Shown: positions 49,033-57,946, counted from the stretch's first letter. The stretch is 64,000 nucleotides of DNA from Streptomyces sp. NBC_01244 (GCF_035987325.1 NZ_CP108488.1:7316001-7380000), one strand, 5' to 3'. Notes: generated by a model from the sequence alone, not told the origin. Numbers and translations: made by a program.

Positions 49033-51120
49033 TCAGACCAGGCCCAGCTCCTTGCGGAAGAACTCCAGCTCCAGCGCCATGACCTTCTCCCGTACCCCGC
49101 CCGGAGTCATGTGCGTGACGCCCGGCAGCGCGAGGAGCTGGTGGGGGCGGCCCGCGTCGGTCAGGGCCTGCGAGAGCCGCAGGGTGTGCGAGGGGTGGAC
49201 GTTGTCGTCGGCCAGCCCGGTGACCAGCAGCAGCGGCCGGCGCAGCCCCGCCGCGTCGGAGAGCAGGCTGTCCCGCTCGTACACCTCCGGGTGCGCCTGG
49301 GGCAGCCCCAGGTACCGCTCGGTGTACGCCGTGTCGTACTGCCGGAAGTCGGTCGGCGCGGCCCCGGCCGCCGCCGCGTGGAAGACGTCCGGGCGGCGCA
49401 GCACCGCGAGCGCGGACAGGTACCCGCCGTACGACCAGCCGCGGATGCCCACCCGGGTCAGGTCGAGGTCGGCGTGGCGCGCGCCGAGCGCCTGGAGGGC
49501 GGCGACCTGGTCCTCCAGGGTGACCTCGGAGAAGCCCCGGTACATGGCGTGGGTGAACCGCGGCGAGACGTGCGCGGTGCCGCGGTTGTCGACGGTGACC
49601 ACGGCGAAGCCCTGGTCGGCCCACCACTGCCGGTGCTGCCAGCGGCGCGGCTCGGCGCTGACGTCCTGCATGCCGGGGCCGCCGTAGCTGTCCATCAGGA
49701 CGGGCAGCCGCGTGCCGGGGACGTGCCCGCGCGGCAGCACCAGGGCGGTGGGCACCCCGTGCTCGGTGACCCGCTCCAGCACCGGGACCACCCGGTACGG
49801 CAGTGGCTGCGACAGGTCGCCGGGGACGAACTCTCTCCCGTCGGCGGTCCGCAGGACGCGCCGGATCCCGTCGGCGTCGGCGGAGGTCAGCAGCAGGATC
49901 CCGGCCGCGGCCTGGACGGTGTGCACCCCGGGCCCGTCCGCGAGCGGGGTCACCTCGCCCGTGTCCGGGTCCAGCAGGAGCACCTGCTGCTCGGCGGGGT
50001 CGCGCCGCCCGGCCTCGATCAGCAGCCGGTTCCCGTGGGTGCCGGCCACCCTGCGGACCTGGAGCCCGTCTCCGGTGAGCAGTACGCCGTCCAGCGCGAG
50101 CGCGCGGGCCGCCCCGCCGGGGGTGTCGGCCGAGGTGAGCATCCGGCCGTCGGCCAGGCGTGCCGGGGTGCCGGGGAGCATGGGGTCCACCCACTGGGGG
50201 TGCGTGGTGCGCGACAGCTCCCGGGTGCGCCCGGTGTCCGGGTCGGCGGAGAGCAGCAGGACGTTCTGCTGGAGCCGGTCCCGCACGGTGAGCAGGATCT
50301 CGGCGGGAGAGTCCCACTCCGCGTCGGAGACGTACGGGTAGGTCTCGGTGTCCCAGTCGAGCCGCACCGCGGCGTCCGGGCCCGGTCCGATCACCCAGAA
50401 CCGCACGTCGGCGTTGGGGCCGCCCGCCTCGGGGTAGGCGAAGTCCTGGGCCGGCAGTTCCGGGTGCGCCGGGTCGGCGAACCAGCGCCGCTGGAGGGCG
50501 GATTCGTCGACGCGGGCGGCCAGCAGGCGCTCCCCGTCGGGGGACCACCAGTGCCCCCGGTGCCGGTCGAGCTCCTCGGCGGCGGCGAACTCCGAGACGC
50601 CCCAGCGGGCTCCGTCGTCGGGGCTGATCCGGCCGCCGGGGACGGTGTGGAGGGCGTCGCCGGTGACGTAGGCGATGCGCGAGGCATCGGGGCTCGGGCG
50701 CGGGTCGAAGACGGGCCCGGCGGTGGGGAGTTCCTTGGGCTGCGCGGGCGTTCCGGCATCGGCCGCGCGGGTGACTTCGTAGAGGCGCCCGTAGAGGGCG
50801 AACACCGCGGTGAGCCCGTCGGCGGAGAGGGCGTAGGAGCCGATCCCGGCGGCGACGAGGCGCGAGCGCTCGCGCAGCCGGCGCTCGACGACGGGGAGGG
50901 GCGCGGGCTCCGGGGACAGTTCGCGGGGGTCGGCGAGCCGGGTTTCGGTGCCGGTGGCGGTGTCCAGGACCCAGAGGCTGTCGAAGGGATCGGTGGGGCC
51001 GGTGGAGCGGAGGAACCAGAGGAGCCTGCCTTCGTCGCCGAAGGAGAAGGCGCGCGGGGCGCCGTAGGTGAACCGGGCCGTGCTCGCGGAGAGCCTGAGG
51101 AAGTCATCCATGCGATCCAT
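49033..51120 (-). CDS. S9-family prolyl oligopeptidase, dipeptidyl peptidase IV-like
   Basis: 695 residues without a signal peptide, so intracellular. An N-terminal beta-propeller (about 1-430) precedes an alpha/beta-hydrolase domain: catalytic Ser in GIRGWSYGGYLSA (about 560), Asp in VTGLADDNVHPSHT, His in LPGVTHMTPGG. Glu-rich EFAAAEELDRHRGHWWSPDG resembles the DPP-IV N-terminal-binding segment. It would remove X-Pro dipeptides from imported collagen peptides. ATG 51120; a second ATG 9 bases later is possible. Operator F lies 12 bases upstream. Confidence 0.9.
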   Translation of the reverse strand: MDRMDDFLRLSASTARFTYGAPRAFSFGDEGRLLWFLRSTGPTDPFDSLWVLDTATGTETRLADPRELSPEPAPLPVVERRLRERSRLVAAGIGSYALSADGLTAVFALYGRLYEVTRAADAGTPAQPKELPTAGPVFDPRPSPDASRIAYVTGDALHTVPGGRISPDDGARWGVSEFAAAEELDRHRGHWWSPDGERLLAARVDESALQRRWFADPAHPELPAQDFAYPEAGGPNADVRFWVIGPGPDAAVRLDWDTETYPYVSDAEWDSPAEILLTVRDRLQQNVLLLSADPDTGRTRELSRTTHPQWVDPMLPGTPARLADGRMLTSADTPGGAARALALDGVLLTGDGLQVRRVAGTHGNRLLIEAGRRDPAEQQVLLLDPDTGEVTPLADGPGVHTVQAAAGILLLTSADADGIRRVLRTADGREFVPGDLSQPLPYRVVPVLERVTEHGVPTALVLPRGHVPGTRLPVLMDSYGGPGMQDVSAEPRRWQHRQWWADQGFAVVTVDNRGTAHVSPRFTHAMYRGFSEVTLEDQVAALQALGARHADLDLTRVGIRGWSYGGYLSALAVLRRPDVFHAAAAGAAPTDFRQYDTAYTERYLGLPQAHPEVYERDSLLSDAAGLRRPLLLVTGLADDNVHPSHTLRLSQALTDAGRPHQLLALPGVTHMTPGGVREKVMALELEFFRKELGLV

Positions 51121-51131
51121 GAAATCAGTGT

Positions 51132-51149
51132 GTCATGTGAAATACCACA
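51132..51149 (-). promoter_or_regulatory. Shared operator site F, upstream of the S9 peptidase
   Basis: Minus strand TGTGGTATTTCACATGAC, sharing TTTCACATnAC and 13 of 18 positions with site B. It is the weakest member of the set. It lies between the divergent S9 peptidase and MFS genes. Confidence 0.55.
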
Positions 51150-51217
51150 TGGCATATGTCGCATAGACTAGGCCGTTCGAGTGGTGACACCCCGGGTACA
51201 GGTTTAGCGTCGAAAAA

Positions 51218-52795
51218 GTGGACCCGAACGCTACGCCGAGCAGTACCAGCACCGGGACCGACGGCAAGGTCCAAGGCAAGGAAGGCCGTCACGGACTAGC
51301 CCTGCTCGTGCTCGCCTCCTGCCAGCTCATGGTCGTTCTCGACATCACCATCGTGAACATCGCGCTGCCGCACATCCAGACCGCACTCGACTTCTCCACC
51401 GAGAGCCTGTCCTGGGTCGTCAACGCCTACACCCTCACCTTCGGCGGCCTGCTGCTCCTCGGCGGCCGCACCGGCGACATCCTCGGTCGGCGGCGCGTCT
51501 TCATCTTCGGCGTCCTCCTCTTCGGCCTGGCCTCGCTGCTGGGCGGGTTCGCCCAGAACGCCGGCCAGTTGATGGCCGCACGCGCCCTCCAGGGCGTCGG
51601 CGGCGCCATCGCCTCGCCGACCGCCCTCGCGCTGATCACCACCACCTTCCGCGAAGGACCCGAACGCAACCGGGCCTTCGGGGTCTTCGCCGGCGTCTCC
51701 GCCGGCGGCGGCGCGATCGGGCTGCTGGCCGGCGGGGTGCTCGTGGAGTGGCTGAACTGGCGCTGGGTGCTCTTCGTCAATGTCCCGATCGCCCTGCTGA
51801 TCGCCCTGGTCACCCCGAAGGTGATCCGCGAATCCGCGCGCCGGCCCGGACACTTCGACCTCGCGGGCGCCCTGCTCTCCACCCTCGGCATGGTCGCCCT
51901 GGTCTACGGATTCATCCGCGCGTCCCAGGACGGCTGGCTGGACGGGCTGACGCTCGGCTCCTTCGCGGCGGCCGTGGTCCTGCTGACCCTCTTCGTCATC
52001 AACGAACGGCGCTCGCCCCAGCCCATCACCCCGCTGCACATGTTCGCCGACCGCAACCGGGCCGGCACCTACGCGATCATGCTCTTCTTCGCCTGCGCGA
52101 TCTTCGGCATGTTCTTCTTCCTGACCCTGTTCGTGCAGAACGTGCTGGGGTTCAGCCCGCTGCGGGCCGGGCTCGCCTTCCTGCCGGTCAGCGCGATGAT
52201 CGCGGTGACGGCGGGGATCACCTCCCAGGGGCTGCCCAAGTTCGGGCCCAAACCCTTCATGGTGGCCGGCTCGCTGTTCTCGGCCGCCGGACTGGCCTGG
52301 CTCACGCAGACCGACATCCACTCGACCTACCTGGGCAGCATCCTGGGCCCGATGCTGCTGTTCGCCGCCGGCATGGGCATGCAGTTCGTCTCCCTGACCC
52401 TGATGGCCCTCTCGAACGTCCCCGACCGGGAATCGGGTGCGGCCTCCGGACTGCTGAACGCGATGCAGCAGGTGGGCGGCTCGCTGGGCCTGTCCATCCT
52501 GGTCACGGTCTTCGGCACGGCCAGCCGCAACGAGGCCAGGGACCAGGCGGGCTCGTTCCTGCGCACCGCCACCCCCGAGCAGAAACTCTTCTTCGCCAAG
52601 ACCAAGCAGTACCCCAAGCCCTGGAGCGACCAGGTCCTCACCTCGGGCGTCAGCGCCGCCTTCGTGGCGGCGGCCGCGTTCACCCTGGTCACGGCACTCA
52701 TCGCACTCTTCGTCATCCAGGTGCGGCCCTCCGACCTCGCCCGCCTCCAGGGCAACCACACACCGGCGGCGGGCTCTGACCCCCGGGGCGCCTGA
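51218..52795 (+). CDS. MFS transporter, DHA2 (EmrB/QacA) drug-exporter type
   Basis: 525 residues, about 14 TM helices. Motif A-like GGRTGDILGRRRVFIFG and the DHA2 start LVLASCQLMVVLDITIVNIA are clear; motif C-like region AGVSAGGGAIGLLAGGVLVE. Such pumps export cationic or amphipathic drugs with proton antiport. GTG start without an obvious Shine-Dalgarno. No regulator of the TetR or MarR type is adjacent. Ends 3 bases from the P450 stop. Confidence 0.92.
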   Translation: MDPNATPSSTSTGTDGKVQGKEGRHGLALLVLASCQLMVVLDITIVNIALPHIQTALDFSTESLSWVVNAYTLTFGGLLLLGGRTGDILGRRRVFIFGVLLFGLASLLGGFAQNAGQLMAARALQGVGGAIASPTALALITTTFREGPERNRAFGVFAGVSAGGGAIGLLAGGVLVEWLNWRWVLFVNVPIALLIALVTPKVIRESARRPGHFDLAGALLSTLGMVALVYGFIRASQDGWLDGLTLGSFAAAVVLLTLFVINERRSPQPITPLHMFADRNRAGTYAIMLFFACAIFGMFFFLTLFVQNVLGFSPLRAGLAFLPVSAMIAVTAGITSQGLPKFGPKPFMVAGSLFSAAGLAWLTQTDIHSTYLGSILGPMLLFAAGMGMQFVSLTLMALSNVPDRESGAASGLLNAMQQVGGSLGLSILVTVFGTASRNEARDQAGSFLRTATPEQKLFFAKTKQYPKPWSDQVLTSGVSAAFVAAAAFTLVTALIALFVIQVRPSDLARLQGNHTPAAGSDPRGA

Positions 52796-52798
52796 TCC

Positions 52799-54235
52799 TC
52801 AGGTCTCCAGGCGACGGATCCGGCAGCGTGCCGGACTGGCGGTGAGCAGGGTGATCCCGGCGACGACGGAGATCTCGGTGTCCACCGCCTCGAACTCGTA
52901 GGCCCGCAGCAGCATCGCCAGCGCGATCACCGACTCCAGCATGGAGAAGTGCTGTCCGATGCAGGCGCGCGGACCGCCGCCGAAGGGCAGCCAGGCGTAA
53001 CGCGGCCGGGCCGCCTCCGCCTCCGGGGTGAACCGGTCGGGGTCGAAGCGCTCCGGGTCCGGCCAGTAGGCGGGGTGGCGGTGGGTCACCCAGGGCGCCA
53101 CGATCACATCGGCGCCGGCCGGGATGATGTGCCCGTCGACCTCGGCCGCGGCGACCGAGCGGCGGCCGAGGACGGGGGCCGCGGGGTAGAGCCGCATGGC
53201 CTCCTTGAGCACCTGGGCGAGGTACGGGAGCCGGTCGAGGTCGGCGGCCCCGGGCGTACGGTCGCCCAGGACCGCGGCGATCTCGGCGCGGGCCCGGTCC
53301 TGGAGATCGGGATGGCGGGCCAGCAGGTGGAGGGAGAAGGCGAGCGAGGTGGCGGTCGTCTCGTGCCCGGCGAGCAGGAAGATCAGGACCTGTTCGCGCA
53401 GCTCGGTGGCGTCGAACTCCCCGTCGTCCGCGCTGCTCGCGGCGGCGAGCAGCGACAGCAGATCCTGGCCGTCCCCCTCACTCGCCCCCTCACTCGCCCC
53501 CTCACTCGCTCCCGCGCTCGCTCCCGCTCTCCGGCGGCGCTCGGCGATGATCCCGTCGCACACCGCGTACAGCTCGTCCATCGCGGCGGCCGCCCGCTTG
53601 TTGCCCGGAGTGGGCCAGGTGCGGGGGAGGTTGACGGGAGAGTAGCCGCGGCGCATCACATAGGCGGTGATGACCGGAAAGCACCGGTCCACGACATCGG
53701 CGGTGGCGTCCACGTCGGTACCGAAGAGGATCCGGGCGACGGCGCGCAGCGCCAGCGTCATCATCTCGTCCGCGACGTCGACGACCCCGTCCGGGGCCGC
53801 GTCCCAGGTGGCGAGGGCGGAGGCGGTCTCGGTCGCCACCGCCTCGGCGTACCCGTCCACCCGGCGCTTGGTGAACAGCGGCTGGACCAGCCGCCGCTGG
53901 CGCAGGTAGTCCTCGTCCTGGCTGGTGAGCAGGCCGTTGCCGAGGGCGTCGCGGACCTCTTGGTACAGGGCGTTGTCCTTGCGGAAGTTGGCCGCCTGCG
54001 AGGCCAGGACCTGTTGCGCCCCCTCCGCCGAGAACACGCAGTGCAGCTCGGTGCGCAGCCCCGGCGGACCGGCCGTGATCCGCACGACGTCACCGTGCCG
54101 GTGCCGCGCCCGCTGATACGTACCGAGGGCGTCCGACTTCAGGTCGGCGAGCGACCCGAGCAGCGGGGCGCCCTCCAGCCGGGGTATCTCCGTACCGCCA
54201 CCGGTGCCCGTCCGTGCCGCTTGCGCTGATGCCAT
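52799..54235 (-). CDS. Cytochrome P450
   Basis: 478 residues. I-helix AGHETTATSLAF, ExxR in KEAMRLYP, PERF-type WPDPERFDPDRF, and the haem Cys (about 423) in FGGGPRACIGQHFS. ATG 54235 chosen as MASAQAARTG; an upstream in-frame GTG would add 19 residues. A GASEGASEGASEG repeat lies in a surface loop (about 240). The PRYAWLPFGGG sequence is typical of fatty-acid or terpene hydroxylating bacterial P450s. No ferredoxin gene nearby; substrate unknown. Confidence 0.92.
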   Translation of the reverse strand: MASAQAARTGTGGGTEIPRLEGAPLLGSLADLKSDALGTYQRARHRHGDVVRITAGPPGLRTELHCVFSAEGAQQVLASQAANFRKDNALYQEVRDALGNGLLTSQDEDYLRQRRLVQPLFTKRRVDGYAEAVATETASALATWDAAPDGVVDVADEMMTLALRAVARILFGTDVDATADVVDRCFPVITAYVMRRGYSPVNLPRTWPTPGNKRAAAAMDELYAVCDGIIAERRRRAGASAGASEGASEGASEGDGQDLLSLLAAASSADDGEFDATELREQVLIFLLAGHETTATSLAFSLHLLARHPDLQDRARAEIAAVLGDRTPGAADLDRLPYLAQVLKEAMRLYPAAPVLGRRSVAAAEVDGHIIPAGADVIVAPWVTHRHPAYWPDPERFDPDRFTPEAEAARPRYAWLPFGGGPRACIGQHFSMLESVIALAMLLRAYEFEAVDTEISVVAGITLLTASPARCRIRRLET

Positions 54236-54366
54236 GGCTCCGCCCGCCCTCAGAACTGTGCCGACCGGGCGATTCTGGGGGCGGACCCCCACCGGGGGCT
54301 AGGCTTGCGGGCGCATGGCCGAATTTCGCCGCAGCGCGGGGCGCCCCGGCCCCTCTCCCTCCCCTC

Positions 54367-55023
54367 CTACTTGTCGCATGCAATGCCGTCGCCGTCCCGG
54401 TCGAGGTGCTTGCCGTAGCCGGGTTCGCCGCGCCGGATCGGGGCGGCGCCGGCGGCCTTGGCCTCGGTGCAGTTCTTGTAGTGGACGTCCCGGGGGCCGG
54501 GGGCCGGGGTCGGGCTGGACTTCGGCTGCTTCGGCTTCGGATGGCCCGGGTCCGCGGAGGGGACCGGGGTCTTGGCGGGGCTCGACCCCTTGGGCGGATG
54601 CAGGGAGGCGCCGGCCGCGGCCGGGCACTGGATCCCGGGTGCGACGAGCGAGATCTCGACGGAGGTGTCGCCCGCCACGGGCGTGCCCGCAGCCGGGGTC
54701 TGGAAGCAGACCGTCCACTGGCCGTGATCGGCGGCGAGCGGGACGTCGTCGTAGGCGCTGCGCGCCTCGACCGGCTTGGGGAGCACCGGTGCGACGAGGG
54801 CCCCGGCTTCGGCGGAGGTCTTCCCGATGAGCCCCGGCATCGAGGGCCCGGACCCGGTCGGGGTGGGTGCGGATGCCGGTTTGCCGGAGTCCTTGCCCTT
54901 CGGGGTGGCCGGCTCCCCGCACCCGGCGAGGAGCAGGACGGCGGCCCCCACGGCGGCTGCCAGGGCAATGCCTCGATGAACGCCTCGATGAACGTCCCGA
55001 AGAACGCCTCGATGTACGGACAT
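54367..55023 (-). CDS. Lipoprotein with a PASTA-like domain and a C-terminal excalibur calcium-binding domain
   Basis: 218 residues from ATG 55023 (GGGGGG 8 bases upstream). Lipobox AVLLLAGC (Cys35). A PASTA-like domain (about 57-130, MPGLIGKTSAEAGALVAPVL ... PGIQCP), a Pro-rich linker, and an excalibur domain (NCTEAKAAGAAPIRRGEPGY then LDRDGDGIACDK), which binds Ca2+. The N-terminal HRGV/VHRG repeats are encoded by a short DNA repeat at 54972-55019. Divergent from the ADP-ribosyltransferase gene. Cell-surface role likely. Confidence 0.82.
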   Translation of the reverse strand: MSVHRGVLRDVHRGVHRGIALAAAVGAAVLLLAGCGEPATPKGKDSGKPASAPTPTGSGPSMPGLIGKTSAEAGALVAPVLPKPVEARSAYDDVPLAADHGQWTVCFQTPAAGTPVAGDTSVEISLVAPGIQCPAAAGASLHPPKGSSPAKTPVPSADPGHPKPKQPKSSPTPAPGPRDVHYKNCTEAKAAGAAPIRRGEPGYGKHLDRDGDGIACDK

Positions 55024-55223
55024 GAAATGACCCCCCAAGATCACGCGGCATGGAACCGCCGTGGTGCGCGAGCCTACCCAGAGCCCCCCGACGCGCTCCG
55101 GCCCAGCAGGATCGTTCCATCATCAACTCGCGCCCTGTGCAAGGCAGTCGAGGCGAAATTCGACACGCTCACCAACGGGTGAGGATGCCCCGGGGCGCAG
55201 CCCGACGGCACCAGGGTGGACCC

Positions 55224-55871
55224 ATGATCACCCTTCGTGCCCTGCGCCGTCGCGCCGCCGTGCTCGCGACCGCCCTCGCCGCCGCCCTGCTGCCCCCGGC
55301 TTCCGCCTCCGCGTCCGCACCCGCCGCCGCCCCGGCCTCCGCTCCCGGATCGCTCCACGCGGCAGCTCCCGCGAACTCCTGTCCCCGGGTCCGGGACCAC
55401 CTCTTCGCCGCCGCCGACGAACGCGTGGAGGTGGGGCGCATCACTCCCTCCCCGTCCTGGCGGATCAACTGCAAGCAGCTCTACCGCTCGGACGGCCGCC
55501 CGCCGTCGGTGGTCTTCGAGGAGGGCTTCCTGCCCAGGGACACCCTGAACGGCCAGTACGACATCGAGAGTTACGTCCTGGTCAACCAGGCCTCCCCGTA
55601 CGTCTCCACGACCTACAACCACGACCTGTACAAGTCCTGGAAGAGTGGCTGGAACTACTACATCGACGCCCCGGGCGGCGTGGACGTCAACCAGACCATC
55701 GGCGACACCCACAAGTACGCCTCTCAGGTCGAGGTGGCCTTCCCGGGCGGCATCGCACGCTCGTTCATCGTGGCCGTCTGCCCGGTGGACACGGTGAAGA
55801 AGGTGGAGATCATGGAACGCTGCGAGGACAACCCGTACTACGAGCCCTGGCGCACCAACTACCCGGGCTGA
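55224..55871 (+). CDS. Secreted Scabin/ScARP-type mono-ADP-ribosyltransferase (DNA-targeting, pierisin family)
   Basis: 215 residues. Signal peptide to about ASASA (30), then an Ala/Pro-rich stretch. The catalytic fold has the R-S-QxE set: Arg88 in LYRSDGRPP, Ser128 in PYVSTT, and Gln168-x-Glu170 in ASQVEVAFPGGI; the NAD-binding YIDAPGGVDVNQTIG segment is also present. This matches Scabin of S. scabies and ScARP of S. coelicolor, which ADP-ribosylate guanine bases. Two cysteine pairs probably form disulfides. The ATG follows GGTGGACCC. No immunity gene is seen nearby. Confidence 0.88.
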   Translation: MITLRALRRRAAVLATALAAALLPPASASASAPAAAPASAPGSLHAAAPANSCPRVRDHLFAAADERVEVGRITPSPSWRINCKQLYRSDGRPPSVVFEEGFLPRDTLNGQYDIESYVLVNQASPYVSTTYNHDLYKSWKSGWNYYIDAPGGVDVNQTIGDTHKYASQVEVAFPGGIARSFIVAVCPVDTVKKVEIMERCEDNPYYEPWRTNYPG

Positions 55872-55897
55872 AGCCGTCGTTCCACCCGGGCATCGGG

Positions 55898-56665
55898 CTA
55901 GTTCCGGTATCCCCAGCGTGCGTGGCCGTCCCTGCCCATGAAGCACTTCGCCGGGCGGCCGTCCGACGTCGTCGCGCTGGCGCCGACAGGAGAGCAGGAC
56001 TGGCCGAACTGGATGCCGCTCCTGCCTCCGCCGCCGCTTGTGCCTCCGCCGCTCGCGCCTCCGCTCGTGCTGCCGCCTCCGGAGGGCGTGCCGCCGCTGC
56101 TACTGCCCCCGGAGGACGACCCCTTGCCGTCCCCCGTCGGGGGCGCGGGGGCCGGTGCCGGGGGCGGAGTGGGGGTCGGTCGGGGCTCCGGGTGGAGTCG
56201 AGTCCCTTCCCCCTCCGGGCATGTCGCATCCGGCGCGGCCAGGGCAACCCGCTGTCCGCCGTTGGTGATCCCTTCGCCCGGGGCCGGTCCCTGGATGCAC
56301 ACCAGCCAGGCGCCGGTATCGGCGGGGAGGACGACGTCCGTATAGACGCTCCTGCGCTGCAGGGAGCCTCCGCCGAGGACTTCGATCTGCTTCGCGGCGT
56401 CCGCGTACGTGGATCCCACGATCTGGGGCATGGCACGGAGAGCAGGTGTGGGCTGTGCGGTGACGGTGACCGTGGCGGTGACCGTAGGCGCCGGCAGGGG
56501 CTTCGCCGGCGTCGTTTCGGAGCACGCCGCGACGACCAGGAGTAGCAGGAGGAAGACCGTCGCCATCCCGCCGCATCCCAGGAGGGTCCTCTGCGGGGAA
56601 CCGAACCGGCCCGGCGGCGGAGGCTGGTCCGGTAGGGGCGCGCCGTAGGTGGGCAGGCTGGGCAC
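55898..56665 (-). CDS. Membrane-anchored PASTA-like protein, paralog of the 54367 lipoprotein
   Basis: 255 residues from GTG 56665 (GAGGAG upstream). A Pro-rich cytoplasmic N-tail, then a hydrophobic segment (about 33-47) ending in VVAACS, so TM anchor or lipobox. The PASTA-like domain (MPQIVGSTYADAAKQIEVLG ... PDATCP) is similar to that of the lipoprotein at 54367. A Gly/Ser linker leads to a small Cys-containing C-domain (GQSCSPVGASATTSDGR, KCFMGRDGHARWGY). It converges on the ADP-ribosyltransferase gene, 26 bases apart. Confidence 0.8.
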   Translation of the reverse strand: MPSLPTYGAPLPDQPPPPGRFGSPQRTLLGCGGMATVFLLLLLVVAACSETTPAKPLPAPTVTATVTVTAQPTPALRAMPQIVGSTYADAAKQIEVLGGGSLQRRSVYTDVVLPADTGAWLVCIQGPAPGEGITNGGQRVALAAPDATCPEGEGTRLHPEPRPTPTPPPAPAPAPPTGDGKGSSSGGSSSGGTPSGGGSTSGGASGGGTSGGGGRSGIQFGQSCSPVGASATTSDGRPAKCFMGRDGHARWGYRN

Positions 56666-57088
56666 GGGGCTCCTCTGACACTTCGTCGAATTCCGGGGGA
56701 GCTTAGCGCCCGGCCGACGAAGCCGTGGGGACATCCCTGAACATGACGAAGGCACCCGCCCGAAGGCAGGGACCTCGCTCGACTTCCCAGACGTCGCGGT
56801 ACTGATCGGTGACCCTCATCCGCGAACGCCGCCCGACACCCCGAACACCGAAGCCGGCCGGCCCGCACGCCGCTGAAGCGTATGCGCGCTCACCGGCACA
56901 CCCACCGCTGCGGCTGCTGCCGCCAACGCCCGTGCTCGGTTCCCGCGATGATGCCGCCGTACCTGTCGCCCTCCGGGGGCCCGGGAGCGAACCCGTCAGG
57001 CTGTCCATGCCGTTCCTTCTGCCAGGCGCTGGGGCGGCGGCGGTGACGGGGCCGGGGAGGGTGCGCCGGGCCGGAAGCGCGGCTGATC
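56666..57088. other. 423-bp region without a confident gene; possible short ORF on the minus strand
   Basis: The minus strand 56703-56819 encodes MRVTDQYRDVWEVERGPC and 20 more residues, ending AGRstop. It has an ATG and looks partly gene-like (start and composition), but it has no clear ribosome site and could be a remnant of a larger gene that extends, out of frame, into the GC-rich stretch 56820-57070. Nothing else is supported here. Confidence 0.35.
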
Positions 57089-57790
57089 TCAGAACGACTC
57101 GGTGCGCTTCACACCCGATATCTTCACCGGCAGATCCTTGATCTTCTCCATCACGGCCTCCTCGGCGTAGACGTCCTGGTTCTTCTTCGTCGCCTGGGTC
57201 GGCCGCACGTTCTCGATGTACGCCGTCTCGTTGTGCACCCGCGTACCTTCCGCGTCGACCCACTCCAGCTCGACCGAGTAGTTCGACTTCTTCGAGCTGT
57301 GGTTCGTGACCGTGAGCGGGATCTTCATCTCGGTCATCGAGTACTTCGTCGTGATCTCCGGCTTGCCGAGTTCGACGTCCTGGGCCGCGTCGGGCGCAGC
57401 CTTCTCCGGATCGCCGGCCGCCGTGTTCGCGCACAGGTCCCGCTCGAAGGACTCCAGCAGCTTCACCCGCTGCTCCGGCGTCAACTTCGGATCGCGGTCG
57501 TTCTCGTCGACGAACTTCGCCCGCTGCTGCGCGTCGCTCATGCACTGGATCGCGTAATAGCGGGGCGAGGCCGCGATCTCCTGAGCCGTCGCCTTCTGGA
57601 GCGTGTCGCGGTTGCCGACCTCCCACATCACATCCATGAACCGCTTCTCTGCCGGAGTGAGGGCGCTGGAGTCGTACCGCGGCTTCGGAGGCTCGTTCCC
57701 GTCGCCCCCGGAGTCCTGGCAGCCCGTCGAGGCGAGCGCAAGAACGGCAGCCAGGGCGATGGTGGACAACGGTGTGCGGGTACGACTCAC
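57089..57790 (-). CDS. Hypothetical lipoprotein
   Basis: 233 residues from GTG 57790 (AGGAG upstream). Signal MSRTRTPLSTIALAAVLALA with Cys24 (STGCQDSG). The first half is helical (LTPAEKRFMDVMWEVGNRDT, RVKLLESFERDLCAN); the second half (about 160-225) is a beta-rich region (KIPLTVTNHSSKKSNYSVEL) resembling an Ig-like or FxLYD-type domain found in lipoproteins. Function unknown. Confidence 0.72.
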   Translation of the reverse strand: MSRTRTPLSTIALAAVLALASTGCQDSGGDGNEPPKPRYDSSALTPAEKRFMDVMWEVGNRDTLQKATAQEIAASPRYYAIQCMSDAQQRAKFVDENDRDPKLTPEQRVKLLESFERDLCANTAAGDPEKAAPDAAQDVELGKPEITTKYSMTEMKIPLTVTNHSSKKSNYSVELEWVDAEGTRVHNETAYIENVRPTQATKKNQDVYAEEAVMEKIKDLPVKISGVKRTESF

Positions 57791-57907
57791 AGAGGGCTCC
57801 TCGGGTGGCAAAGCGCGTCACTTCGCGCGGATCTTATACAAACTGTTGACGTTGCTCGGCGCCGTGCACGGCAGGTGAGACACGGCGTGAACGATCCTGA
57901 AATGACC

Positions 57908-57946
57908 GAGGCCCCGTCACCCTCCGTTGGGGGGTGACGGGGCCTC
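57908..57946 (-). terminator. Strong terminator downstream of the HTH-MurA gene
   Basis: Perfect 15-bp stem GAGGCCCCGTCACCC / GGGTGACGGGGCCTC with a 9-base loop, about 100 bases past the HTH-MurA stop on the minus strand. Confidence 0.8.
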
